Shown here piece by piece: positions 47,435 through 59,137 of a DNA stretch of 64,000 nt (its first letter is position 1; every line of letters starts with the position of its first letter). Position numbers and translations under genes: made by a program. The notes below the pieces were generated by a model. It had not been told where the DNA came from. It saw nothing but the letters and a program-made list of their open reading frames with translations, and ran no database searches. The stretch is taken from assembly GCA_001630475.1 (NCBI GenBank), contig KV419405.1, forward strand, positions 232,513-296,512, given 5' to 3'. Source of the stretch: Sistotremastrum niveocremeum HHB9708. Taxonomy: Eukaryota > Basidiomycota > Agaricomycetes > Sistotremastrales > Sistotremastraceae.

Positions 47435-49153
47435 GTCTTCAAGGAGGTAGGGGTGAAAGTTGCAACGCAGGTCCTGCTGATGGCGGTATAAGAGAACAAA
47501 AAGAGAGAAGCGCTAAACTTCGAGCGGTTGCTACGGGATTGCATGCTAGCGCTGTCCCCTAAAGGCCTTATGACGGGACTCTTGCTGGTTCAGCCCTTCT
47601 CGTGCCATCGCGGTCATCTGAGCTTTTGAAAGGGTTTTGACGAAAGTGCTCATCATAAGACCCTGCAAAGAACGGGGACAGAGCGTCACAGAGACAAAGG
47701 AACTGAGGCCCGGTGCTTGGTGATTGAGTATACTGTCGACGTCAGTGCGTTGAGGGCATTTATGTCTGTTATGTCGGACTCACTCACCTTGAAATTCTCC
47801 TGACCGTTTGTAAGGTTGTCCTGAAAATTCGAATCAGGAGATCGGATCCCATGAAAATGTTTCCTTTCGTAAGCGGTCCCCATCAGCTTCCTCGGCTACT
47901 GGCAACTCATTCTCCAGCACGCTCCTCGTTTTTCGGTTCTGAGATATTTCTTCGCACATTCACAGGCCTGGCCGATGCTTTGAGGTCGCAAGTGAAGGGC
48001 TGAGAGCGTCCAAGAGAGTCTGATGACTTTATCTGCGTCGAAGTTGTCAAAAAGCCCGAACAATGACACGTCGACGTCTCTGCTGTCGCTTCACCCATGG
48101 TGGTTTTGGTCCTTGCTCGCCGCAAATTCTCGCCAATGTCGTCCTTTCACACCATGTGCACGGACCATCCACTGGCACATATGACTATGATACCATAACT
48201 ACGTGGTAACACTGTTCTTCTGGCTGCACAAGGCCGGAGGCTCTGGAACTGTCTGAGCTGGCGCAAGCTTTCAGATGATGCAGATTCAGATCCATCGTGG
48301 GTCAATCGGCTTCCCCAGCTTTCGGTTAGGCAGGAGCTTCAACTTGTCTACTGAAGGACGCATCAAATTAGGTCAATGACCATTCAGCCAATGAAGAATT
48401 TCCTTGTGGTATTATTTCCGTTAAAGAGTAATCTCTTTGGAAAACCCACCTCAATCATTTCTAGGCCAAAGCTCTGTATCATTCGAGTGACTACCTCTGC
48501 CTATCAACGATATGCGTACTTCTCAGTTGTGTCTGGGCGCCTGTATCCATCCACGGGACCCAGTACCGTCTAATACCACCACCACCACCACCTTGCGCGG
48601 GTCTGATGGGCGATGAAGTCCATTGTATTGATCCTCAAGAATATAAGGCGCATAAAATTGTGGACGACACTCTCATCTACAACCGCGATGTACAATGCGC
48701 TGGCACATGCCTCGCGCTGGCCTCGAAGGTCTTTAATAAGTCGTGTCGAATTGACTCTTTGACGTAAGGCGTTGTCTGCGAAGTAGTCCAGCTAGCCGAA
48801 GAGTCGCATTATTCATTTTTGTTTTTTGAGACCGGGGCTCCAATGCTTGATTCCATTGCAAAATATTATTTACATCCGATGTGAATAACTAAATAAATCC
48901 ATTTAAGGCTTTGCTCGAGGATAACGAGTTCGATAGCTGACAGCACAGGTGTAAATGCGGTTGACACGTGGACCGTGCGTGGATGTCGGAGGCACAGCGT
49001 GTGCCTGACGGCGCTGGCCTCTGCTTCCGGGAGCCTCAAGGCTGTGCAGATCTACCGCGCGTCTAATGCGTGCTGCTTATTCTCAATCAGAACGACCCCT
49101 TTGACCCTCGTTCAAAATGTCAGCCAGTAAGCTCTCTCCCGTTTCGTCGACAG
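47435..49153. other. Gene-free spacer; contains an (ACC)n microsatellite
   Basis: About 1.7 kb between the divergent NOV-like and MLKL-like genes. An (ACC)6-type microsatellite lies at 48574-48592. The undetermined first exon of the gene at 49154 may be here. Open frames at 47686-47883 and 47907-48125 (-) have no recognisable features. Confidence 0.5.
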
Positions 49154-49981
49154 AGAAAGCTTGATAGCAAATGGATAGATGTAACAAATGCTTTGGATGC
49201 ATTGAAGTCTATAAGCTCGTTGTCTCCTTTCCCGTATCCTCAGGCTATCGCGAGTATTGCCCTGCTCGTCTACGAAGTTCGTCATCCCCAGCTTATTCGA
49301 TTGACTTATTGTGCTGATGTGTGTTGGCAGACATATCAGGTATGTTGACTTGAAAGTGCACCACAGCAAAAAGTTGAAAGAAATAGTCATATACAGGGAG
49401 AACCGAAGAGCTCCAACATCTGGTCGCGATGGTTGTGGAAACGGGTTGGATGGTTTCAAATACGTGTCAGGATGCAGGAGATATGATGACAGAAGAAATG
49501 AAACAAGCTGTTGATCAACTCCATCGGTGAGCCACATGCACGTGTCCGGCAAAGGTTATCTGATCTATGTCTTCAGAACTCTGGAGGGGATAGCGAGCCA
49601 TATTGAGAAGAGAAAGAGAAGGCCGCGGTTGATTGCGATGGTGAATTCGAAGAATGATCGGATATTCATCAAAGATGTGGAGGAAGACTTGGAGCGATGT
49701 GTGGAGGTATTCAAAGTCCGTTGTCCTCCTATCTTCCTATTTCATCCACTGAAGTCCGGCACGGATAGCTCCATACGCGGCTGATGAATCTGAGGCTGGC
49801 GACGCAGATTACAGCTGTTTCCGCGGACCAGCATGACGAGGTTTCCAAAGAGATGGAACGGGTCCGGCGAGAACAGCTGGACTTCATCGAGTCGAAGGGC
49901 AAGAAGCGAGGCAAAGAAGAGCAGGGCGAGTCAGTAAATCAAGAAAGCGTAGAAAAGCTTGTTCAATCGCCTCCATCGTAA
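49154..49981 (+). CDS. MLKL-type N-terminal four-helix protein (5' end unresolved)
   Basis: The first visible exon begins after the acceptor at 49153 (RKLDSKWIDVTNALDALKSI); no ATG lies in frame, so an upstream exon is missing from this call. A 9-nt exon (Thr-Tyr-Gln, 49331-49339) joins VYE to the exon at 49387 (SYTGRTEELQHLVAMVVETG). Exons then give DAGDMMTEEMKQAVDQLHR, TLEGIASHIEKRKRRPRL, FIKDVEEDLERCVEVFK and, after a 53-nt intron (49716-49768), LHTRLMNLRLATQITAVSAD. A charged tail follows, ending VQSPPS at 49981. The helix pattern (AIASIALLVYETYQ, long amphipathic helices, ERCVEVFK) resembles the MLKL/HeLo-like bundle that permeabilises membranes in programmed cell death. The assignment rests on pattern memory, not a search. 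Confidence 0.6.
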
Positions 49982-50440
49982 GCTCAGTTATGGACGCGTG
50001 GCCCCTTCGAGGGATGAGTCCGAGGAAACCGAGCATCATCCTGCATACAGCTTTCGGCAGGAAGTGAGGGGGCCAACGAAAGAAAAGAGGGGGAGCTTCC
50101 GTTTCAGGGACGCAGAAACCTTGGGAAGTCAAAGCCTGAGTCGTGCTGCTATTACTATCTCGATCAATAAGCATGTGGTGGTGACGCTACCCTTTATGAA
50201 CGCAGAAAAAAATACCCAGAGGTCCCATCGGATGCAGATTGGCGTGAATGTAATGTCATTTTCTCTTTGAAAGCTCTGGAATCGGTATCAGGGCATAGTG
50301 AACTGGAGGAGACCCAAAGAGCAGACCGACTGATGCACGAGGAGCGCCTCAAGGCCTTGTTTGCACATATTTGTCCCAAGAAATTTCTCAGTGTGCCTCG
50401 GCTGAGACAAGTCACATTGCCCGTCCCTATATTACGCTAA
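49982..50440 (+). other. Coding-like sequence downstream of the MLKL-type gene
   Basis: Two segments look coding: a charged stretch near 50053-50130 (FRQEVRGPTKEKRGSF) and one at about 50260-50440 reading LESVSGHSELEETQ and MHEERLKALFAHICPKKF, ending VPILR at a TAA. An intron from a GTAAGC donor at 49979 would link them to the preceding gene in place of its TAA. It could equally be a decayed 3' part. Confidence 0.35.
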
Positions 50441-50527
50441 ACCTCTTTATTCTTCTCTGTTAGACTCAACACCCCTCATAACACTGACCATCAACCTCGC
50501 TCTTTTCGCATTCATAACCTCCAGAAA

Positions 50528-52119
50528 ATGTCCAGCACAAACCGAAGACGCTACTCGAGCCAGTCCACCAGAGGCAGATCCGTCCCAGCTTCTTTTGGAA
50601 AAATGAATAACGTGGGCCGCACGAGGCGTAGGAGCGTCAGCACGGATGGCATCGCTCGAAAAGCGATTAAAAAACGCTTATCGACGTCTAATTTGGATTA
50701 TCAAATGGCCGTAGACGACGACGATTTGTCCGACGACGAGCCTCAGGCACAGCCAGAAAACGAGGCAGAGGAGAAACTCGATACTGTTCCTGCTAGCGCT
50801 CAGTCTACAAGCAGTGAGAGCAGCAGTGAAGAGTCGGATCCGGAAGTTGGAGGGCATGGGCATCTGAATGATTCTGTAATCATTGACGATGGAAATTCCA
50901 ACTCTCGACTTCACATTGCCGATCGACCAACGAAGCCCCTACCCTCTTCGAAATTCCCTCGTCCTCCCCCTGCAAGTGCACTTCATATACCTGCAGCGCC
51001 TCTCGACCCATCTCTTGTACCTTCGCAAACCACTGTCCCTCGTACGGCTCTGCAGCGCTCAAAAGCGAGACGACTGATTGTCGTGTTGGAACATGCTTGT
51101 TTGGAGGCTTATAGAGTTTCGGGTGGCTCTGGTGGAGGTGGCAATAGAGATGGAGGCCGGGACGGAGGCCGAGGAGGATCGAGTGGAAGAGGCGGCGGTG
51201 GAGAGGCAAAATATGCTTTATTGAACTGTGATGATCATCAAGGCATCCTAGCGAAGACTGGGAGAGATATTGCCGATGCTCGTCCGGACATCACACATCA
51301 GGTCTGTCGTGCCCTCGAGATTCTTTACGCCGTCACTGACCATTATCTGATGTAGTGTCTATTGACACTGTTGGATTCACCACTGAACAAGGCGGGCTTG
51401 TTACAGGTGTATATACATACTGCCAAGGGCGTCCTGATTGAAGTCAACCCTCACGTCCGCATTCCACGGACGTTCAAACGCTTCAGCGGTCTAATGGGTA
51501 ATGCCACCCTACTATTCCTTTTATGTGCGACATGGCTGACACACCTGGATCCAGTCCAATTATTACATAAATTAAGCATCAGGGGTGTCTCCGGTTCTGA
51601 GAAACTACTAAAAGTTATCAAGGTATGCTGTCATCCATTTCTCTTCGTCAAATGACTCACCTGTAACCGATATCCTAGAACCCGATAACTGATCACTTAC
51701 CCCCTAACACCCATAAAATCAGTGCGTTCCCCTTTCCTGTATTGCATGCCACCTAAGCATTGACTCTAATTCTTATATATAGCACTTTCTGGAGACGCAC
51801 AGACTGTGCGACTGTCCAAATACCTGCCTACATTACCCACAACGCACTCAATCGCAGTCTTCGTCGGCGCAATGGCCCGAGGGTATGTTGCCCGTCGCCA
51901 TTTTGTCGAAATCTTCAACTGACGCATGTAACTTTAGGAAAGACAACTTCGCTGACACAATCGTTGATGAGAAAATCAGTATTAGTGAATACTCACTGAG
52001 CGCCTCCGTTCGTACCTTCTAACTGCACCTTGTCGACATACAGGCTAACATACCTGGACCCACAGGTGGCGTGCGGCAAATTCTGCTGTGCTCTGGAAGA
52101 ATTATGGGACGTGGTTTAA
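50528..52119 (+). CDS. EMG1: EMG1/Nep1 18S rRNA pseudouridine N1-methyltransferase, with long N-terminal extension
   Basis: Start ATG at 50528 ([20 protein letters not shown]). Exon 1 runs to 51301 (258 codons). The first 175 or so residues are a disordered Ser/Arg and acidic extension absent from yeast Emg1. The SPOUT domain then starts [17 protein letters not shown] Gly/Arg/Asp-rich insertion of about 30 residues (51115-51210) splits it before [15 protein letters not shown] and [14 protein letters not shown]. Later exons give [85 protein letters not shown] and [11 protein letters not shown], stop 52117-52119. About 416 residues versus 252 in yeast. It methylates a hypermodified uridine in helix 35 of 18S rRNA and assists small-subunit assembly in the nucleolus. 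Confidence 0.95.
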
Positions 52120-52597
52120 ACCCCTCTATTCTCCTGTCCGGTCTATTTAGTCCGGAATTTCCGTTTTGCCTGTCTGATCGTTGGTTCAACCCCAACCTTT
52201 GTCTCTTGTTCTGTTTGCATTGCATCCATCTGCATTGTCCTTGTATTTTTACGATTCAACATCATCCATCCGGTAGTCTAGTCTTTAGTCAATCAAATTG
52301 CAACTGAATCAATGTCTGTTGGGAGTGTAGCTGTACATATTAATCTAAGACCTTTGGACGATAAAGCACAAGCCAGTATGAAGTAGTACGTAAATGGAAT
52401 GCCTAGTACGGATTGCAGATAAAGAGCTGCTAGCATTCGAGGAGCCCGCTTGCGGATCACCTATATAAGCGTGACCAGGTCGGAATCTTTCCGAGCCGAC
52501 ACTTTGTTGATTCGACCATACCCAAGGTCACCTTCTACCCTCCCCGTCCATCCATTTGTACTCATAAGCTTCCTTCAGACCTTGATTGTTCTTCTCT
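52120..52597. other. Intergenic between EMG1 and the methyltransferase
   Basis: No gene was seen. It includes the TATA box listed at 52462. Confidence 0.55.
52462..52469 (+). promoter_or_regulatory. TATA box of the METTL7-like gene
   Basis: TATATAAG lies 136 bp before the ATG at 52598. Confidence 0.5.
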
Positions 52598-53392
52598 ATG
52601 AAACTCAAAGACATCCTCTCCCCGCTCCTAGATATCCGTGCAGCACTCTCCTTCGCCCTCCTCCCTTTCCTCATAACGGTCATCAAAAATCCCTTCTTAC
52701 TCCTCCACCCATCCAAGCTTTCCCGCCTCTTCTTCTCTCTCTTGTGGACGCCCTTTTCGGAAGGTGTCGATAGCGCTGCCAGAAGTGCTAAACAGGGCCT
52801 GGTCACACCTTACGCATATGGCGTTGTCCTAGATATCGGTGCGGGCCATGGTCACACGCTCGACTATCTGGATCACAGCCGCATCAAGCGATACATCGCA
52901 CTTGAACCAAACGAGCATATGCATTCTCAAATCTCCGCCCGAGCGGCGAAATACGGCTATACGAAAGAAAAGGATAATTTTGATATTATTCCTTTCGGGG
53001 CCGAGGAGATTGAGAGAATCGTAATGAGGATTGGAGGAGAGCATACAATCGACACGCTGGCCACAATTATGACCTTATGCTCTGTCCCTTCTCCTCAGAA
53101 GACGATCCAGTCTCTCATCATCCGAACTTTGAAACCCAGAGGCGGTCAAATTCTATTCTACGAGCACGTCCAATCAGACTGGCACGACGTGAAATATTGG
53201 CAGTCAATGTGGACACCCATCTGGGGTATATTCTTCGATGGGTGTAGTATGAACAGACCCACGCATATATGGATCAGAAACAGCACGGAGTGGAACTGGG
53301 ACGAAGGAATGAGTAAGATGTGGACTGAAGAGAGCGGCGAATCCGGGAGGCAACTGTTCTCGTTTCGATCTGGGCGGTTCATCCGTCAATGA
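52598..53392 (+). CDS. METTL7-like SAM-dependent methyltransferase
   Basis: This single-exon gene of 264 codons starts at ATG 52598 (MKLKDILSPLLDIRAALSFA). An N-terminal hydrophobic segment (LSFALLPFLITVI) should anchor it in the ER or lipid-droplet membrane, as in METTL7 proteins. The SAM pocket motif I is GVVLDIGAGHGHTLDYL. The next acidic residue is in YIALEPNEHMH, motif IV/V around TLATIMTLCSVPSPQ, and the LKPRGGQILFYEHVQS motif follows. The C-terminus has DGCSMNRPTHIWI, the cysteine/Arg region typical of this class. Human METTL7A/B methylate alkyl thiols; the fungal substrate is unknown. Confidence 0.88.
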   Translation: MKLKDILSPLLDIRAALSFALLPFLITVIKNPFLLLHPSKLSRLFFSLLWTPFSEGVDSAARSAKQGLVTPYAYGVVLDIGAGHGHTLDYLDHSRIKRYIALEPNEHMHSQISARAAKYGYTKEKDNFDIIPFGAEEIERIVMRIGGEHTIDTLATIMTLCSVPSPQKTIQSLIIRTLKPRGGQILFYEHVQSDWHDVKYWQSMWTPIWGIFFDGCSMNRPTHIWIRNSTEWNWDEGMSKMWTEESGESGRQLFSFRSGRFIRQ

Positions 53393-53708
53393 ATTGAGCT
53401 GCCCGGGCCCTCTTTTGCGCGATTGAGAGTAGCACCAACACAATCCGTGTCTACTTTTGAAGTCCTGTTCCCAACGATGCTTCAGGTCTGTACCGAGAGA
53501 GGAACGAGTAAAGCTTCAGTGCGATGTATATAGTCTGAGGTACTACTGAAGAATGTATGAAATGAGCCCGTATCGAAAGCATATATATGCGCATAATAGG
53601 CTGAACTGAAGTCTATGAATGTCATCCCTGCTGAGTGTTCGAGCTGGCTAGAAAAGAACGGACAATTGACAACTCGTGGGGTATAAGGCCACTGACATTG
53701 AACTCTTA
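53393..53708. other. Convergent intergenic spacer
   Basis: A 316-bp spacer between the 3' ends of the methyltransferase and the MLKL-like gene. No gene was seen. Confidence 0.6.
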
Positions 53709-56473
53709 TCACGAGTTCTTTCTCTTGCACATTCTCAAATCGACAGTCTTCCTGCGGAATATCTTGTTGAAAGAATTTTGAGCGCCAGCAAGGAGAGAAC
53801 CAGAGACTCCCTTCTTGAGTGGTACCTCAGGATGGATGGTAGAAGACTGAGTACAAGTCCGCGCGCTCTTCGGGAAGGGCAGGAACCCATGGGAATTAAG
53901 ATCTTGGAGGAGTGCAAGAAGCGGTTTGCTCATTCTAACAAACTCGACGGCAGAATTTCTATGTCCGATTCAGGAACCATAGTCGAAAGACAATAAATAT
54001 ACTCACAGGTCGAACGATTTCACCAAGCCGAGAGTCCCAACACTCGCATCGCCCATGTCGTGAGGATCAGAAGCAAAAGACCAGAATCCAGGACTATCGG
54101 GCATTGACCCGTCTGAGTGAGGAGGGCGGAAGAAGTAGTTTATACATGACGTGTTCCCATCCGGGACTGTGCCAGACGCGTCAGCTGCGAAGCTGAGATG
54201 GGTCACTGGCCAAGGGTTAGATGAAGATTGGGAGAGAGAAGACATACTCAACCTGCACGAAGAACATGGGCGTTCAGTCCAACCTCCGGTCCGATCAAAA
54301 GTCCTGATCCCGAGAGGACCTCTCGAACTTGATCCGTCCACGGCGTCCACGTCCAGAGTTGAGCGAAGACCTCTTCTGTAGGACGACGATCGAATGTATA
54401 TCTGTTGGCGTGCATAGTCAGCGTACATTCTCGTCTTCATTAAGCCACGAACCGTAGATAACCCTCGATCGGAGTTCCCTCAAGAGGCTCCCATCTGCCC
54501 CCTCTGAAACGCAGCCCATGGATATGGTAGTCACCCGATCGCGACACAGGAAATCGGCAGACAAGCGGCGCTGGACACCAAATTTCTCCTTCTTTCCATC
54601 CAATCTCTCCGACAGAGACAGTGCCATCGAATTGTCTCCGAAACGGGTGCTCTCCGGTCCACAACCAGCCTTGCTTTAGCACCATCAGCGCGTTGTCCTT
54701 TGTCTTCTCCAGGCTCCATTTGTCCAACGATGTCTTCGCTTGAGCAAACCCAGACTCGAATTCCTCAAACGGTAAGATTGATCTCCAATCATTGTCTGCA
54801 GAATGTAAGCAGAGTTCCAACTCTTCTTGCTGTTGCTATGCTGCTTACCCCAACCCATGGTCAACTGCTCCCGCATCAACATCCGACCCGGACGTCAATT
54901 TTAAAAGGACTGCTCACTTTTCTACAAGCACTCAGCATCCGTGCTCCGGAGTCACTCCATGCGCCATCGAAGAGCCCCAGTGCTCCAATGCGCAACCGTT
55001 TGTCTCTCTGGCTCAGAAGAATATCCTGTAACTGATTATCCATCAGTATCTGTCTATGATGAGTAGTCTACTGTATTCACCGTTCCTTTCCACGAGGTTT
55101 TATGATCAATAAGGAAACGGTAGACTGTCTATCATCATTCAGCAGCTAATCGCATAGCATCGCGGGAATATCGCACTGCAATTTCACAGAGCTAAAGACA
55201 TGGTGAGTGTCTAGCCGAGAAAGAAAGACGGCAGACAAACGATCCGGAATCGTTCGCCGAGATGGTCGAGCCCCGGGAGAGTCTGTAGATAATCGTATGC
55301 GCCAATAGTGCCTACGCCGGTCGTGAGTCACAGTCCGAGATCGATCATTTGTCCACACCTTCTTCAATCACGATCATCCTAGTCCTCCTACTTGGGATGA
55401 TGATGCCCAGCATGCTCGCAAACTCTTGATTTCTGAATCCAAACCCACGCTCAGTCAGTATGATTCTCTGAAGTCCAAGACTGGCAACATACAGAAGATC
55501 TCGACGTAATTCGACCTCTTTCTCAAAAGCGCTCCGACTTCCATCTCCCGTCTCCTCCTCTTCCACAGTTTCAAATCTTCTTATTATGACTGGAGTCCAA
55601 GAGCCCACGCCGTCGGTTATCTTAGCATGTTGAAGTCGAAGGATGTACGTTTTCTTGTCTAGGCGTTCGATTTCTTCTCCAAACTTGACTCCCTGCACAC
55701 GTATCCGAGGGATCTGAGAAGCGTGTGTCAGCACTATTGGCATGTTACAATGAGAGGACGTACTTCGTCAGGCTCATCGCCATGAAAACAATTACACTGA
55801 TCTGCTGTCCGACGAAGACTTTCGACTCCTGCGAGCATCTTTGTCAACTTCTTGTCCATAGATATTGATGACCGGACCTGGATGTATTGTATCAGCAATG
55901 ATAGGCCGGACATATGACAGAGAGATGGATACGGACAATGAACCGCTGGTAAGCACTATCAAGCATTGCCATACAATCTTTCATTTCGTCCTGTATGCTG
56001 GCTGCTTTCGTGAAGTAATGCATCTTCGTGTGCGTGCCGAGTCGATGTGCCCTGCTCTTGACTTCTTGCAGCATGCTATGATATCCATTAATTCGATTGT
56101 GGTTGAAGCAGAGCTCTGAAGACGTACCCAAGATAGGTTTCAAGGCGTTCTTGCAGATCATCGGAGACTTGCCCAGTTGCGCCTATCTCTTCGCTCAACA
56201 TTAGGACATCGCGTCCTGCTCGCTCGGCGATGTCTCTGAATCCCTCCTTATTGGATTCAGCTCTCTTCCACCACGAAACCACTATCAGCTTATCTCAAAC
56301 CTCAATATGAGCAGAGAAACTGTATGCACCTCTGCGCATTCGAGCAAAGTGATTCCGATACCTGCGATGCTCTTGACAATGCCGCCTCCAGGTATGGCTT
56401 CCCCAAGGCTTTGGAGGATCTTCAGAGACTTGATCAGGTTGAAATTTCTGTCGGAAGACAGGGGCATTTGCAT
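53709..56473 (-). CDS. MLKL-like multidomain protein (four-helix domain plus unassigned C-terminal modules)
   Basis: The start used is ATG at 56473 (MQMPLSSDRNFNLIKSLKIL). The N-terminal bundle continues GEAIPGGGIVKSIAGIGITL, then NKEGFRDIAERAGRDVLML, SDDLQERLETYLG, HRLGTHTKMHYFTKAASIQD and CMAMLDSAYQRF. This is the same MLKL-type layout as at 49154. A linker has CNCFHGDEPDEIPRIRVQG. A region resembling the N-lobe of a degenerate kinase follows: TYILRLQHAKITDGVGSWTP, then FEKEVELRRDLLYVASLG. Then come GTIGAYDYLQTLPGLDHLGE, KRLRIGALGLFDGAWSDSG, GWKEGEIWCPAPLVCRF and EGTPIEGYLR. The C-terminus reads SPGFWSFASDPHDMGD and KPLLALLQDLNSHGF, ending at 53709. At least ten short introns; not every border was resolved. 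The second half is paralogous to 57090-58815. A cell-death role is inference from the N-terminal domain. Confidence 0.62.
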
Positions 56474-56495
56474 CTTCGAATCGCAAAGGAACGAG

Positions 56496-56905
56496 TCAAT
56501 ATGAACCGGAAGAGTCTGCGCAGATAAGTGGGAGCAAGCTGATTTCTTGATCTAGTAGTTTATGCATTAACTTCAAAGCTTGGGTCAATTGCTGCGGTTC
56601 TGGATCGCTTGTGCCAGCGAGTTCCATCTCCGTCGATATCGTAGGAGCCGCAATGCTTGTTATTGAGGGGCAATCCAGTTTGTGACAGTAGATGCAGGGT
56701 AGCAAGGGCGGTTTCAGAGGAAAGGTCTCGGGAGCACCCTCGGGCTTATCGGACGTCGAGGCACTGAACAAGCCGCCAAAATACTTTGACTCAATGAAGT
56801 ACTGAGGAAATCTGTATTCAGACGCAGGAGTGAGAACAAATTCTACAGCAGGTACTGCTTGAACAACATTTATTGAGCTCGAGAAAGAGTACGAAGTGAC
56901 GGATG
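56496..56905 (-). other. Open frame upstream of the MLKL-like gene, possible first exon
   Basis: A frame with no stop over about 135 codons reads VLTPASEYRFPQYFIESKYF, then a Cys cluster CIYCHKLDCPSI and QALKLMHKLLDQEI. It has no ATG of its own at a sensible place. It may be an upstream exon of the gene starting at 56473 or the rest of a lost gene. The remaining bases up to 57089 show nothing. Confidence 0.3.
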
Positions 56906-57089
56906 AATTTTCCTAAAGTCTTGGGGAACACCCAGTCTCGCTGAATCAGGGTTGGCTATCAATCGCAATGTGCGACCCTCCGTTTATATCATTGCATACC
57001 CCCGAACATCGAAGTCCGTGTATTGATGGACCATATAAGAGGTTCACAGGAGAAGGCATGATCAGATATTCCATACCGCTTTGGTCGTT

Positions 57090-58815
57090 TCAATGAGATG
57101 CCCGCACTTTGTGGCCGAACGTGGATCTCAGTCTCTTGCAAAGTCTGCTGAGAGCGTGCACGAACATAAGTTGACGAGGGACTTGTCGCTCGGGAACCGG
57201 GTGGATGGAGGCGGGGCGGGTGGAGGCTGATGCGATGTCATGAACGAGAAGAAAACCAGTGGCCTTGAGTTCCTGAAGGAGGGCCAAGACTGGCTTAGTG
57301 ATTGTGTCATACCGAATGTGAGGTTTCCTAAAGCACGCGTCAGATCTGTATATCAGAAGATACGGAGCTACTGACACGTCGAATTGAACTTCTGTTGAGG
57401 GATATCGATCAGCAAGGCAGAAAGGGTCAGACGAAAGAGACCAAAATCCAGGAGGATCACATATAGAGCCATCCGGGTTGGGTGGTTGTGCAAAGTAGTG
57501 AATGAGAGTGGGCCCATTCTCATGGATTTCGACGGAAGCATCGATTTGAAAGCCGGCTCGCGACACTTCAGCCCAAGGTCAGTACGTATACAGGAGCAAT
57601 CAACTCTGTATTCACCAAATCGGAGGGAAGAGACTTCCAGACCAAATTCTTCAGCAAGTGGAAGGGCTGACGCGAAGAAGAATTTCTCGATTTGAGACGT
57701 GCAGGTCGACCGCACCCATGTTCGGATATTAATCTTATCTCCGGGATAGCCGCTCAAAGACCACCTGCAAGAAAGTCTCAGCAAACCTGATTGGGCAGAG
57801 AAATAGAAAGACTGACCTTGTGAATCCATCAATCTGAGTACCTTCAACTGCGTCCCAATCCGCACCACACAGTCGGTCGGCGATGGCCGAGTAAGCTGGT
57901 GCATTTGCGACCTCGAACGGGACAGGAAGGGGAATGATATGCCATTCTAGGCCTTCCATCCAGCCAATCTGACCCACTGAAGGTATGAAGTGTGTGGTTT
58001 GTTCGAAGAGACTGGATGGACTCCATAGCCATAGATTGTTCAGCAAAGCTTGAGCATTCTCTTCTTTCGCGTCCTCTTTCCATCTTTCCAGAGAGTTCTT
58101 CGCGTCTGAAAACAAACTCTTATACGACTCGAAGGAGCCAACCAGTCTCCAATTCCCATCTGCAACATCTCAGACCGCGACACGAGGAGGAGAGCGGCTT
58201 CACTCACCCAGGCCTACAGTTAACTATACCCAACTCAGCACTACATTCGTGTCATGCGACATTCACTCACTCTCTTGAAGGATTCCCACATGCGCCAACC
58301 GGAATCGTTCCAATTATCGTCTATAGTTCCAAGACCTCCGATACGCAAACGTTTATCCTTCGCAGTCAAGAGAACGTCCCGAAACTGATTGTGACATCGT
58401 CAACTACACTCTCAGAATATTCAAATCACTCACACTTCCTCTCCACGAACTTCCATGGTCCCGAAGAAATTGATATGCAGCCTGGTTTCGGTCAGACCAG
58501 GATAATTTTTGGAAGGAAATACGAACTACGAAATCGCACATCTGTACGCAAGTCAGGTTGCGCAATCGGATCAAGCATGCGACTAACAATTCGAAGCTGT
58601 TCCTGAGCGTAATCCAGGCCCGTTAAACTTTGAAGGTAATCATATGCAACAACGGTTCCTGAAACAACGCGTGAGTCAGATTCCTTGCAGAGGGACTCAT
58701 GTATGAAGGAGATTACGGTCGCGGTCTGGCGCCACGGTGATAGTGCCCGTGCCGTACGGTCATTTTGGTACTCCGCAGAAACCTTATTCTCGGGGACCCC
58801 AAACCGAGTTTCCTT
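57090..58815 (-). pseudogene. N-terminally truncated tandem paralogue of the MLKL-like gene
   Basis: The coding similarity starts abruptly after an in-frame TAA at 58816-58818, at a point equivalent to the middle of the neighbour (kinase-like region). There is no start codon and no four-helix domain upstream. From there the order matches 53709-55500: GTVVAYDYLQSLTGLDYAQE, KRLRIGGLGTIDDNWNDSG, GSFESYKSLFSDAKNSLERW, GQIGWMEGLEWHIIPLPVPF, EGTQIDGFTR, DPPGFWSLSSDPF and KPVLALLQELKATGFLLVHD. It ends RASH at 57090. The exon borders of the last two exons are the same in both copies. The copy keeps open exons, so truncation is either recent or the module is expressed on its own from an undetected start. 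Confidence 0.55.
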
Positions 58816-59137
58816 TTAAGTATACTAGATCATACCCACGCGACCGGCTCCTTCAGGGATCCATCGAGCTCCTACCTATTCGGGTGGTGCTCATCGGGCT
58901 TAGGCCATCCCGTACTTCGCCAGTCCTGACGACTTGACCGACTTCTATTTATTCCGCCCTCGCAAGACATGTATCATAATCATTCAATAAATTCAGTTCT
59001 TCTTTGGCTTCCTTTTCCATTTTACGCTCATATTTCGTACGTGCTTGACGCGAGCCTCTCAACACGATATAGGGATTCGCAAGAGGTCTGATTGCTGAAG
59101 CTACGGTCATCGTGTACTATACCTCATGTTGCCTCAA
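58816..59137. other. Spacer at the truncation point of the paralogue
   Basis: No gene was seen. The left side is the breakpoint where similarity to the MLKL-like gene stops. Confidence 0.5.
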
